From Cohnella fermenti (lineage in GTDB: Bacteria; Bacillota; Bacilli; Paenibacillales; Paenibacillaceae): a DNA stretch of 64,000 nt. The notes under the pieces are model-generated. The model searched no databases, had not been told where the DNA came from, and saw only the letters and a list, made by a program, of their open reading frames with translations. The stretch covers positions 111,568 through 175,567 of the forward strand of contig NZ_SSOB01000015.1 of assembly GCF_004801405.1 (NCBI RefSeq), read 5' to 3'. Of this stretch, positions 1 to 9,118 are shown piece after piece (the stretch's first letter is position 1; every line of letters begins with the position of its first letter). The position numbers were made by a program, and so were the translations under genes.

Positions 1-2
1 GG

Positions 3-47
3 CTGGAGCCGAAGGAGGCCTTTAGGAGATTGCTGGACATAAACTGA
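3..47 (+). CDS. Possible 3' end of an upstream gene (partial)
   Basis: The first bases read in frame 3 as a short peptide ending in EAFRRLLDIN before a TGA at 45-47. Codon use resembles the rest of the window. There is too little sequence to name a product, and chance cannot be excluded. Confidence 0.25.
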   Translation: MEPKEAFRRLLDIN

Positions 48-219
48 GGTCTTATTTTTCAACGCGATCTTTATTTTCCAACGGGGAGTATCCCTTGGTC
101 ATCTTCGGAGACTGAGGGGTGCTCCTTTTCCATGCGGTGCAATTGTTTAGGAGTTGTTTAGACCGGATGTGCTACGGTGTAGCAAAAATCGGCATTTTCC
201 GAGGGGAAGGGTGTTGAAC

Positions 220-3200
220 TTGGACAAACGATATAAGCGAACGATCAGCTTCTTGCTCTTGTTAGCTATGTTGGTATCGATAATACCAACGGGGGTATCC
301 GCTGCCTCCCCCCATACGATTGCGTCCACAGACTCCTCTTCCATTCCTATTGAATGGCATGATGCATCACAGAATGCAGGGGCTGCGGCAAGCGGATTCC
401 AAGATGTCCAATCAACGGACTGGTTCTATGAGGCGGTAAACTATGTGCAGCAAAATGGTATATTCACGGGTACGGGAGCAGGCACCTTCTCTCCCAGAGG
501 AACGATGACCCGTGCTATGTACGTAACGGTACTTGGAAGAATCGCAGGCGTTGATGCAAGCCAATACACCGCCCCTGGATTTGCAGACGTGTCCTCGACC
601 GCTTGGTATGCGCCTTATGTGCAGTGGGCAGTCGAGAACGGCATTACAAGCGGCACGGGCAGCGACACCTTCTCGCCTGACGAGACTCTATCAAGAGAAA
701 TGATGGCGACGCTGACATTACGATATTTCGAGAATGCGAGCATCGCTTATCAAGCGGACACCCCAATAACGACGTTGCCGAATGACTTGGCGGATACTTC
801 TCCTTGGGCGGCAGACGCGGTCACCAAGCTGTGGCAGGCGGGCGTGATTACCGGAGATGAGCATGGCAATCTCAATCCCAAGTCGAGCGCCACTCGTGCC
901 GAAGCGGCTGTATTCTGCATGCGCGCCAACGAAGTTGTGAAGGCGTCGGCCAACCAGCAAGTCGATCCGGAGTCGTCGGCATCTCTGGAAGCAAGCGAGA
1001 ACGCTGGCAGCGGAGGCGGTGGAAGTGGCGGCGGAGAAGGCGGCGGCGACTCGGGAGACAACGGCGCTGCAGCCTATACCATTACGTTTGAATCCAACGG
1101 CGGCTCTGCTATTGCCAGCTTGAAGCTCAACAGAAGCGATACGCTTAGCGGTCTTCCGGCTCCGGGAAAGCAAGGGTTCATCTTCCAGGGCTGGTATTAC
1201 GACAGCGACTTCACGCAAGTCGTCGTCGAGGGGGCTCCGGTCACCGGCGATACGACGCTGTATGCCAATTATATAACGGGCCCCGACAGGGCTGTGGAGA
1301 GCATTCCCAGCGTAACGGTGCTGGACCAAGCGCCAACCTTCACCATTGATGTGATCGATGCGACTGGCAGCATGACGGCTGCTCAAGTGCAAGAGGGGAT
1401 GACGTTCGAGGCCATGGCCAATCCCGCGTTCGCGGGTATCGTCGTCACGGGCGCGAATGGTCGCTTCACAGTGGCGTCCGCGGCTCAAGACGGCGAATTC
1501 GAGGAAGGCAACACGTATCAACTCACACTGACGGATAAGAATCTGTCCTACAAGGGTCAAGATGCTGCGACGGCCATCTATGTGTTCAGCATCGCCAAAC
1601 AAGCGGTTCTGAATGTGCCGTTGAATCCGGACATGATCTATCTGGCATTCTCGGATGTATCGAATATGATGCTGAACGGCGAAGAGGTGGACTCCCCTGC
1701 GATTCCGGTGATCGCAACGGAGCTGGGAGGCGCCGGCTCGAAATTAAGCGAGGCGAATGTGGGCAGCGGCACCTTCGAATATGCCGGGAGCACGGCGATT
1801 CAAGAGGGTGACATCGTCGCGATCTATGAAGGGGTTCGTCCGGATCTTCGCAGCGTCGAGACAACCGAGAGCGGAGAGGTCGCTTATGTGCAGATCGCGG
1901 CGATTGAAGGCAACACCTACACCTATACCCATGCCGATTCCAAGGCGGTGCTCGCCAAGCCGGATATCCTGCCTGTAAGTATGGAGGCGGACACGGATGG
2001 AGACGAGACGAATCTCTCTATCAGGGTAGCGCATGACACCATGAATTATAGTGACAGTCGATATGCGCCGTTGGGCCTGAGCGAGCTTACGGTTGTCAAT
2101 GAGGGCGACTTTATTGCGTTCTACAATGGCGAATTCGATAGCCATGCGAGCTTGGAGAGTTACGGCCTTATCACGTCAATAACACACGATGCCGAGATGG
2201 ATATCATTACGTATACCGATGCCGCGCTGGAGCAAATTACGAGCGCTCTGAATGTGTATCAGCAACAAGCGCTTGATGGCGAACAGTTGTTGTCCGACGA
2301 GAGTGTCGCCGTATTGGAAGGGCAAGTCAAGCAGCAAGCGGTAGCCAGCGGGTTCGTCGTTCAAGCCGCCGATTATTTGTCCGAAGTAGCCGTGAGCACC
2401 GCCAGCTTCAAGGAGGAGTACGTCAAGATTGCCTCACTGTCTTCGACTAGCGTTGCTTCCAAGATTGACGTGGAGAATCTGACCGTCGTCCCTGCCATAA
2501 CCAGCACGTTAACCAATCTCACGGGATCGGGCGTAAGCGTCTCGCTTCAAGTGGGCGCTGATGTTGTCATTCATATGGACGACGAGAGTGACATTGTCAT
2601 CCACCTGACCGCTGCATTTATCGAAGAGATTCGCATGGATCTCAGTATCAATGGCGATACCCAAATCGGATGGTATTGGATCTTCCCGTACGTTCAAGAT
2701 TACATCATCACCGCCAATCTGGATGCCTATACGTTCACCGGGATCAACATCACGGCCGAGATTGCCACCGTTGCCAACGATGAGCTGGAGGATGCGTTAG
2801 AGGATTGGCTTGATGCCAAGACCTCCGGCAAGTTAGGGAAGGTTCGGGATATCGCGACGGAGCTCAAAGCGTTGATCGACGGTGTGCAAGATACCGGAGT
2901 AGACGCGAAGACGCTGAAGATGAGTTACCGGAGCTTATTGGAGAACGAGACGGAATGGGTTCCATTAATTAACCAGAGCCTCATCGATCGAAGCCTAAGA
3001 GTGTGCCTTGGCATCGTTGAGATCAACTTCTCCGTCGATTTTGTCGTCAGTGCCAATGTGAATCTGTCGGTAGGAGCAGACTTCAATTACAAGAGTGCCA
3101 AGCGGTACTCCGCTGCCGTACGCATTCTTAGCTTCACGGGCAGCAGCAACACGGTGAGTCTTCCAGGCGATGGGGATTACCAGTTTAAGCTCTACGTACT

Positions 3201-6200
3201 GGGGACTCTCGGATTGCGAGCGGGCGTTGAGGTGACGCTTCAAGCGGGTATTGGAAGTGTCAAGTGGGACAGCATAGGCATCTCCGTTGAGCCTGGCGTG
3301 TACTTGAATCTGTGGGGGTACTTCTACTACGATTTGCAAAAATCGGGCTCTGTGCAAACAAGCGAGTCTCTTGGCGCCTTGTACGTGGAACTGGGCATTT
3401 ATCTGGAATCGCAGGTCGGGGCGCAGTTGGGCGATGGGCTGCTCTCAGGCGATGTGACCCTGTATGACAACACCTGGCCGCTATTCTCTGTGGGCTCGGA
3501 AGAAAGCGTAGACGACTTCGCCTACCAGCAGAACGACACGCTCGCGATCAAGCTTTCGGGAGATATGGAAGCAACCAAGAGTATGGTCTTGCCGGCCAGC
3601 ATGTTCACCATGAGTGTGATGGATCTGAGAACCGGGGACACGTACGCCAAGGCGTTCGATAAATCGAATTACACCATCACGGTTGACAATGCGGACTTCA
3701 CGTACGATTCCAGGACGAACACGCTCAAGCCGACGGATTCGAACAAGAGCGCTGCCAGCGGAACCATGACGGTGAGATGGAATAACGCGCCGCTAGCCTT
3801 TACGTCCACTCCTATTCAGCGGACGTATGATCTGACATGGTTGAAATATTCAGGCAAGAGAAGGATCGTGCTTAATACGGGCAATGGAGGGCTGGCTACC
3901 TACATCCTCGCGGAGTATAAAGACAAGATCGTTGCTCCGGCCGATCCCGAGCGTCTGGGCTATACCTTCGAAGGCTGGTATACGGATGCGACTGGCGGCA
4001 CGAAGTATGTCATTCCGGACACGATGCCGGGAGAGAATGTCATTCTCTATGCGCGTTGGGCATTGAGAACGGATATGCCGTACACCATTGAGCATTATTG
4101 GGTCGATCCGAATAGCGGAGCTGCGACGCTCGCGGCAACCGAGAGCTTGACGGGCACAGCCTTCTCGACGTTTACGCCTGCGAATACCGACCGCTTCAAG
4201 GCTCAAGGCTATGTGTATACCTCTTATGCGAGTACGGGCGCAAGCACGATCGTGAGCCGGAATGCAGATGGCGACGTAACCAAAACCTCCGTGTACATTA
4301 ATGGATACGGTACGACAGTGGTTAAGGTTTATTACGTGCGGGATACGAGGGTGATGACGTTTAATGCCGGCTATGCGGGCGGCCCAACCTTTACGAAGTC
4401 GCTGCAGATCGGGCAAAACTTCACATGGAGGCCTTCGATATCCAGACCGGGCTATACGCTGGTCGGATGGTTCGAGTCCGATGGCGTCACCTCCATTCCG
4501 GGTACGGTGCCGGGGCAAGATACCGCATACACGGCGAAGTGGCAGGCTAGAACCGATACCTCCTACAAAGTCGTCTACCTGCAACAGAATATGGCGGTGA
4601 ACAACCAGCTCGTGCCGGTTCTAAGCAATACCTACACGATCGTTGATCAGCAGGAGTATAGCGGCACAACGGATACCGCAACGATTACGGCGAAGATGAA
4701 GGACTATGAAGGATTCACCTTTGACAGCAGCAATCCGGCCACCCTTCTATCGAGCACCATATCAGGGGACGGATCGACGGTCCTGAGATTGTACTACACA
4801 CGCAATACGTATAAGGTAACCTATGATCTGGATGGCAGGGTTTTCGTAGGGGATACGGATGATCCTTATGTATTCGCTCTTCCATACGGAGCTGCTGTAG
4901 GCTCGATAGGCGCCATCAATAAGGCTGTAGCTCAAGGAACGGGAGAGATCCTCACCGGATGGACACCGTCCCTTCCGACAACGGTGCCGGCGCATGATAT
5001 GACGGTCGTCGCACAGTGGAGCGCGAAGCTGGCCTCCTATACGGTAACCCATTACAGGCCGGATACAACGGGCCAATACACGATAATCGAGAAGATGACA
5101 TTAAGCGGACCCGTAGACGAGACAGTTACAGCAGCAACGAAGAGTTATGAAGGGTTCTCGATTGACTCCGCTGTAGTTGCTGCAGTTGCATCGGGTACTG
5201 TCATCGATTCGACGACGAGTCCTCTCGAATTGAAGCTGTATTACAAACGCAACGTGTACACGGCGACGCTCGATCTCAATGGAGGGACTGTCTATGCAGG
5301 GACTTCCAGCGCGAAGACGGGCACTTACACGCCAAGCATACTTTACGGGTATTCCCTCCCGTCCATGCCCGTTACGCGGGCAGGCTATGTATTCGCAGGC
5401 TGGTCGCCTGCTCTGCCGGATCGTATGCCTGCCGGGAATATCTCATCTGTTGCACAGTGGGAGCCGGATTACACGATAACGAGCGTGAGCATAGACCATA
5501 CGGAGCCGGCGATAGGCGATACATTAAATGCCGAGGTTATCATGGGGGATGGTCAGTCTGCAAGCAATCGCGTAACCTATCAATGGAAGGTTGAGACGGA
5601 GGCCAGCGGAACGTATGTGAATGCGGCAGGCACAGGCAATACAACGGCGAGCTACACAGTTGCTGCTGCGGATGCGGGGAAGAGGCTGCAAGTGGCAGTG
5701 ACGGGGGTCAGCCCGATAACCGGCACCCGAAGCGCAACGACCCATGCGGTATCCGTTCCGATCTCTGAAGTCACGATCGACAATGTGTATCCGGTTTATG
5801 GCGATACGCTTACCGCCAGTGCGACATTGAGCGATGGCAGTGCCGCAGGCAGCAGCGTGACTTATCAATGGAAGGTCGAGACAGAGGCCGGCGAGACGTA
5901 TGAGAATGCTGCAGGCGATGGCAATACAACGGCAAGCTACACGGTTGCGGCAGCGGATGTAGGCAAGCAACTGCAAGTTGTGGCATCGTACATGGGTCGA
6001 GCGGCAGGAGCCGCAACAAGCGAAGCGACCCATGCGGTAGGCGTGTCTATCGCAAGGGTTGCGATAGACAACCCATCTCCTCGGATTGGCGATATTCTTA
6101 CAGCCGCCGCAACGATGGCTGACGGCACATCTGCGGGCGACCGCGCGACTTACGAATGGATGGCAGAAGATATAGCCGGAAGCGGCGTGTACGTGTCCGC

Positions 6201-6936
6201 TGCCGGTGCGGGCCGGACAACCGCGAGTTACACCGTTGCGGCAGCGGACGCAGGGAAGAAGCTGCAGGTGTGGGCGATTGGCGCCAAGGAAGGCCTCGGT
6301 ATGGCAATCAGTGAAGCAACGGATGCTGTTCAGGCGGCCGCGTTCGAGCCGCTTCCGGAATGGATCGCGAGTGCAGAAGCATTGGATCTGGAGTCGGCGA
6401 CCGTCACTGTCGTATCCGCAACGGAAGTATCCATAAGCGGTGCTGCGCTGACCGATGATTGGGCTCTTCCGGAAGACGTAACGCTGAATATGAGCGATAT
6501 GACGTTGAATGGCCACACCTTGACCCTTGCAGCAGGCGCAACGCTGAACGTGAGCGACTCTACAATGGATGGCAATATAGAGGCTGAGGCAGGCTCGACG
6601 TTGAATGTGAGCAATACGACGATAGACGAAGGTTATTATTGGAACATCCGGGAAGACGCCGCATTGAATGTGAGCGGCACAGTTACGCTGGCAATGGCAG
6701 CATCGTTGATCGTCGACGGAACGGCTGCTGTTCTAAGCTCTGCGACGGTGAACAATAACGGTACCATCACAGGATATAGCGGCACCGGCGTCATTACGAA
6801 CGACGGTACCATCACGAACAACAGCTCCATTATGAATTCCGGCACCCTCACGAATAACGGCACTATTATCAACACAGCCGGTGCGATATGGAGCAACTTC
6901 GGTACTTTCGCCGGCAACGATCCGATTGCCAATTAG
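220..6936 (+). CDS. Giant SLH-anchored surface protein with InlB-type, MucBP-like and Ig-like repeats
   Basis: Exported cell-surface protein of about 2,238 residues. I chose the TTG at 220 because GAGGGGAAGG (201-210) sits 9 bases upstream; GTG 211 and TTG 214 are alternatives, and the frame is open from 154. A signal peptide (Lys/Arg, then a leucine-rich core, ending near VSAAS) covers about residues 1-31. Three SLH modules follow at about 60-110, 125-178 and 190-245, the usual anchor to pyruvylated wall polymer. A glycine-rich linker lies at about 262-285. InlB/Listeria-Bacteroides type repeats (GF-FQGWYYD, GYTFEGWYTD) appear at about 286-360 and again between 1211 and 1750, where they alternate with MucBP-like segments. 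Residues 360-1205 are not recognised. Three Ig-like repeats of about 95 residues (about 1753-2040) share the core TTASYTVAAAD. The C-terminus is Asn/Thr/Gly-rich short repeats (NNGTI, TNDGTI) like a beta-solenoid. The role is probably adhesion or wall interaction; ligand unknown. Confidence 0.9.
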   Translation: MDKRYKRTISFLLLLAMLVSIIPTGVSAASPHTIASTDSSSIPIEWHDASQNAGAAASGFQDVQSTDWFYEAVNYVQQNGIFTGTGAGTFSPRGTMTRAMYVTVLGRIAGVDASQYTAPGFADVSSTAWYAPYVQWAVENGITSGTGSDTFSPDETLSREMMATLTLRYFENASIAYQADTPITTLPNDLADTSPWAADAVTKLWQAGVITGDEHGNLNPKSSATRAEAAVFCMRANEVVKASANQQVDPESSASLEASENAGSGGGGSGGGEGGGDSGDNGAAAYTITFESNGGSAIASLKLNRSDTLSGLPAPGKQGFIFQGWYYDSDFTQVVVEGAPVTGDTTLYANYITGPDRAVESIPSVTVLDQAPTFTIDVIDATGSMTAAQVQEGMTFEAMANPAFAGIVVTGANGRFTVASAAQDGEFEEGNTYQLTLTDKNLSYKGQDAATAIYVFSIAKQAVLNVPLNPDMIYLAFSDVSNMMLNGEEVDSPAIPVIATELGGAGSKLSEANVGSGTFEYAGSTAIQEGDIVAIYEGVRPDLRSVETTESGEVAYVQIAAIEGNTYTYTHADSKAVLAKPDILPVSMEADTDGDETNLSIRVAHDTMNYSDSRYAPLGLSELTVVNEGDFIAFYNGEFDSHASLESYGLITSITHDAEMDIITYTDAALEQITSALNVYQQQALDGEQLLSDESVAVLEGQVKQQAVASGFVVQAADYLSEVAVSTASFKEEYVKIASLSSTSVASKIDVENLTVVPAITSTLTNLTGSGVSVSLQVGADVVIHMDDESDIVIHLTAAFIEEIRMDLSINGDTQIGWYWIFPYVQDYIITANLDAYTFTGINITAEIATVANDELEDALEDWLDAKTSGKLGKVRDIATELKALIDGVQDTGVDAKTLKMSYRSLLENETEWVPLINQSLIDRSLRVCLGIVEINFSVDFVVSANVNLSVGADFNYKSAKRYSAAVRILSFTGSSNTVSLPGDGDYQFKLYVLGTLGLRAGVEVTLQAGIGSVKWDSIGISVEPGVYLNLWGYFYYDLQKSGSVQTSESLGALYVELGIYLESQVGAQLGDGLLSGDVTLYDNTWPLFSVGSEESVDDFAYQQNDTLAIKLSGDMEATKSMVLPASMFTMSVMDLRTGDTYAKAFDKSNYTITVDNADFTYDSRTNTLKPTDSNKSAASGTMTVRWNNAPLAFTSTPIQRTYDLTWLKYSGKRRIVLNTGNGGLATYILAEYKDKIVAPADPERLGYTFEGWYTDATGGTKYVIPDTMPGENVILYARWALRTDMPYTIEHYWVDPNSGAATLAATESLTGTAFSTFTPANTDRFKAQGYVYTSYASTGASTIVSRNADGDVTKTSVYINGYGTTVVKVYYVRDTRVMTFNAGYAGGPTFTKSLQIGQNFTWRPSISRPGYTLVGWFESDGVTSIPGTVPGQDTAYTAKWQARTDTSYKVVYLQQNMAVNNQLVPVLSNTYTIVDQQEYSGTTDTATITAKMKDYEGFTFDSSNPATLLSSTISGDGSTVLRLYYTRNTYKVTYDLDGRVFVGDTDDPYVFALPYGAAVGSIGAINKAVAQGTGEILTGWTPSLPTTVPAHDMTVVAQWSAKLASYTVTHYRPDTTGQYTIIEKMTLSGPVDETVTAATKSYEGFSIDSAVVAAVASGTVIDSTTSPLELKLYYKRNVYTATLDLNGGTVYAGTSSAKTGTYTPSILYGYSLPSMPVTRAGYVFAGWSPALPDRMPAGNISSVAQWEPDYTITSVSIDHTEPAIGDTLNAEVIMGDGQSASNRVTYQWKVETEASGTYVNAAGTGNTTASYTVAAADAGKRLQVAVTGVSPITGTRSATTHAVSVPISEVTIDNVYPVYGDTLTASATLSDGSAAGSSVTYQWKVETEAGETYENAAGDGNTTASYTVAAADVGKQLQVVASYMGRAAGAATSEATHAVGVSIARVAIDNPSPRIGDILTAAATMADGTSAGDRATYEWMAEDIAGSGVYVSAAGAGRTTASYTVAAADAGKKLQVWAIGAKEGLGMAISEATDAVQAAAFEPLPEWIASAEALDLESATVTVVSATEVSISGAALTDDWALPEDVTLNMSDMTLNGHTLTLAAGATLNVSDSTMDGNIEAEAGSTLNVSNTTIDEGYYWNIREDAALNVSGTVTLAMAASLIVDGTAAVLSSATVNNNGTITGYSGTGVITNDGTITNNSSIMNSGTLTNNGTIINTAGAIWSNFGTFAGNDPIAN
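5479..6340 (+). repeat. Three tandem Ig-like coding repeats inside the SLH protein
   Basis: Three units of roughly 285 bp, each encoding a module that opens with a V-x-I-D-x-P pattern, has YQWK or YEWM in the middle, and contains TTASYTVAAAD. The units are similar at DNA level, for example a repeated GCGGCAGCGGATGT-like stretch, so they can recombine and change copy number. Confidence 0.8.
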
Positions 6937-6945
6937 CTGTGACAG

Positions 6946-6984
6946 CAGGGCCTCCCCAAGCCGAAGAAGGCTGGGGCGGCCCTG
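6946..6984. terminator. Bidirectional hairpin between convergent genes
   Basis: The arm CAGGGCCTCCCCAAGCC pairs with GGCTGGGGCGGCCCTG with one mismatch and one bulge. It lies 10 bases after the SLH gene and just before the 3' end of the convergent AraC gene. T-tracts are weak on both sides. Confidence 0.65.
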
Positions 6985-6996
6985 TGTTTGCTTCCG

Positions 6997-7863
6997 TTAC
7001 GTCTTCCCGAAGCGGGAACGGTATCCGCTTGGCGTCGTGTGGGTGAAGCGCTTGAACATATGGCAGAAGTGCGACAGGTCGCGGAATCCGACCTCGGCCG
7101 CCACCGCGATAATCGGCCAGTCGGTCCGGAGCAGAATCGCCTTCGCCTTGTTAAGGCGCAGCGCAGCCACGTATTCATTGGGCGCGAAGCCGGTTTGGTT
7201 TTTGAAGATGCGATACATATAGGAGCGAGACAGGCGGAATTTGGCCGCGACCTCGTCCATCGGCAGCTCTTCCTGATAATGCTCGGAGAAGTATCGCAGG
7301 ATCTGCTCCACCTTGACGTCCGCCGCCGATACCGACCGAGCCGGAGCCGGGCCTCCCGTTCGCAGGCGGGCGATCTCCGCCAGCCCCCGCAGCAGCAGCC
7401 CCTTCACGGCGGCTTCGGCATACGGCTCGTGCCGGGCCAGCTCGTGCTCGAGCTGCAGCAGCAGCTCCTGCAGCATCGCCGCATTGTTCGGCGCAGGCGT
7501 CAGACAGAGCAGCCGATCGTCGTCGGGCAAGCTCCGGTACGCATCCGCAAGCGGAGCATCCGTCTGAAGCAGCTTCTCCCAGTAGTGCTCCTCGATGGAC
7601 AGCACGAAGCGGTGGAACGGCTCCGATTCCGGCCGCGACAGATGCAGCCGCATCGGCGGGATGATGAACAAGGCGCCTTCCGCAAGCGGATACATGCGAT
7701 CCCCTGCGAAGAAGCGCCCCTTGCCCTTGGCGCATAAGTAAACCTCGTACCCGTTGTGGGAATGCAGGCCGGGTTGGCGCAGCGTCTCCGTGCGGAAGCT
7801 GCAAATAACCGGCGCTCGCTCCAGCATCGAATTCGTGACGGCATCGACAGCTTCCGAACTCAT
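6997..7863 (-). CDS. AraC-family transcriptional regulator with cupin sensor domain
   Basis: A 288-residue regulator. Residues about 25-85 form a cupin-type sugar-sensing domain (HNGYEVYLCAKGKG, then PPMRLH). The last 100 residues are a two-HTH AraC domain (MDEVAAKFRLSRSYMYRIFK; second helix region IIAVAAEVGFRDLSHFCHMFK). It is divergent from the GH105-like gene at 8048, and the shared 184-bp region holds two direct repeats (see 7945-7975), so it probably controls that enzyme in response to a pectin-type or similar oligosaccharide. The ligand is inferred only. Confidence 0.9.
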   Translation of the reverse strand: MSSEAVDAVTNSMLERAPVICSFRTETLRQPGLHSHNGYEVYLCAKGKGRFFAGDRMYPLAEGALFIIPPMRLHLSRPESEPFHRFVLSIEEHYWEKLLQTDAPLADAYRSLPDDDRLLCLTPAPNNAAMLQELLLQLEHELARHEPYAEAAVKGLLLRGLAEIARLRTGGPAPARSVSAADVKVEQILRYFSEHYQEELPMDEVAAKFRLSRSYMYRIFKNQTGFAPNEYVAALRLNKAKAILLRTDWPIIAVAAEVGFRDLSHFCHMFKRFTHTTPSGYRSRFGKT

Positions 7864-7944
7864 AACATCCCTTCTCTCCCCGGTTCGATTCCTGTTCCCA
7901 TTCTATCAAATTCGAGCCGAATAGGGAGCCGTTCGCCAGTAGAC

Positions 7945-7975
7945 AATTCCCCAACTTAAGAAGTGAATTCCCCAA
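7945..7975 (+). promoter_or_regulatory. Direct repeats, candidate AraC operator
   Basis: AATTCCCCAA occurs at 7945-7954 and again at 7966-7975, 21 bp apart (two helical turns), in the divergent region between the AraC gene and the GH105-like gene. AraC-family dimers usually bind such same-face direct repeats. Confidence 0.5.
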
Positions 7976-8047
7976 GAGACCCGAGAGGAGGAAGAGTATA
8001 GTCGTAGGGGAAGCACGAAGAAGGAAGCATGAGGAGTTGGGCAAATA

Positions 8048-9118
8048 ATGGGCATTCCGGAGAAAAGCTTGATCGGCGAGCGGGCGCAACGTGTGTATGA
8101 ACGATTGAACCAAGGAACGGACGGCGAATGGGGCATGGATCGCAACGCTTGGGATTGGGTGCCCGGCGTTGGCGTCATCTCGCAGTTGGCTTATTACGAG
8201 CGCAACGGCAGCCCGGAGATTATCGCGGACCTGCGCCGCTGGGTCGCGGCCAACCGCCACCGCGCGGGAGCCGTCAACGTGATCAATTCCATGGCGCCTT
8301 ATGCGATTTTCCCGGCGCTGTATCGCCTGACGGGAGAGAGCGGACTGCTCGAGGAAGCGAAGCGCATCGGCGATTGGATGCGGTTCGAAGCTCCTCGCAC
8401 GCGCGGGGGAGCCTGGGAGCACACCGTGACCGAGGATGCGAGCTTTCCCGAGCAGGTATGGGCCGACACGGTCTTTATGGCGGCGCTGTTCATGTCCAGG
8501 CTGGCTCGCGTTACCGGCCAAGAGGAATATGCCGAAGAGGCAGTGCGGCAGTTGACGCTTCACCTGCGGCAGCTTCAGGACGAAGCGACCGGCGTGCTGT
8601 TCCACGGTTGGGATTGCCGTGCGGGCAATCCGCTGTCCGGAGCCCGCTGGACCCGAGCGAACGCCTGGATTGCGCTCGCGACGCCGATGATGCTCGAAGA
8701 GCTGAAGCCGTTCGGGACTATTCCGGACGAGGTTCCCGAGCGATATCGAACGCTGATGACGGCGCTCGGCCGTTATCAATTGGAGGGCGGCTTATGGCCG
8801 ACCGTCTTGGACCGCCCCGACTTCTATACCGAGACGTCTGGCAGTGCGGGCATTGCCTGCGGCATCCTGTACGGCATCCGTCAGGGATTGCTGGAGCCGA
8901 AGCTGCAAGCGGTTGCCGACCGGGCGCTGCCGGCCGTGCTGGAGCGGATCGGGAGCGACGGGACCGTGACCGGGGTGTCGGGCGGCACGCCGGTGCTTCA
9001 AACGGTCGAGCATTACAACGAGGTCCCCTGTTATCCGACGCTATACGGACAAGGCTTGGCGCTAATGCTGCTGGCGGAATACAACGGAGCGAAGGGAGTG
9101 TCGGGAGATGGCGAATAA
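8048..9118 (+). CDS. GH105/GH88-like unsaturated glycuronyl hydrolase
   Basis: A 356-residue protein of the YteR/YesR type, which removes the unsaturated uronic acid left at the end of oligosaccharides by polysaccharide lyases, typically unsaturated rhamnogalacturonan disaccharide. Family features include EQVWADTVFMAALFMSRL (the Asp after WA is the usual catalytic position), LFHGWDC, and RWTRANAWIALATPMML. No signal peptide, so it acts in the cytosol. ATG at 8048 follows GAGGAG. It overlaps the next gene by 11 bases, which indicates translational coupling. Substrate is inferred from the family; exact linkage is unknown. Confidence 0.87.
   Translation: MGIPEKSLIGERAQRVYERLNQGTDGEWGMDRNAWDWVPGVGVISQLAYYERNGSPEIIADLRRWVAANRHRAGAVNVINSMAPYAIFPALYRLTGESGLLEEAKRIGDWMRFEAPRTRGGAWEHTVTEDASFPEQVWADTVFMAALFMSRLARVTGQEEYAEEAVRQLTLHLRQLQDEATGVLFHGWDCRAGNPLSGARWTRANAWIALATPMMLEELKPFGTIPDEVPERYRTLMTALGRYQLEGGLWPTVLDRPDFYTETSGSAGIACGILYGIRQGLLEPKLQAVADRALPAVLERIGSDGTVTGVSGGTPVLQTVEHYNEVPCYPTLYGQGLALMLLAEYNGAKGVSGDGE

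Noticed and set aside
48..219. Possible riboswitch in the leader of the SLH gene
   Set aside because: No aptamer core that I know could be matched, including cyclic-di-GMP and purine types. Only short hairpins are present.
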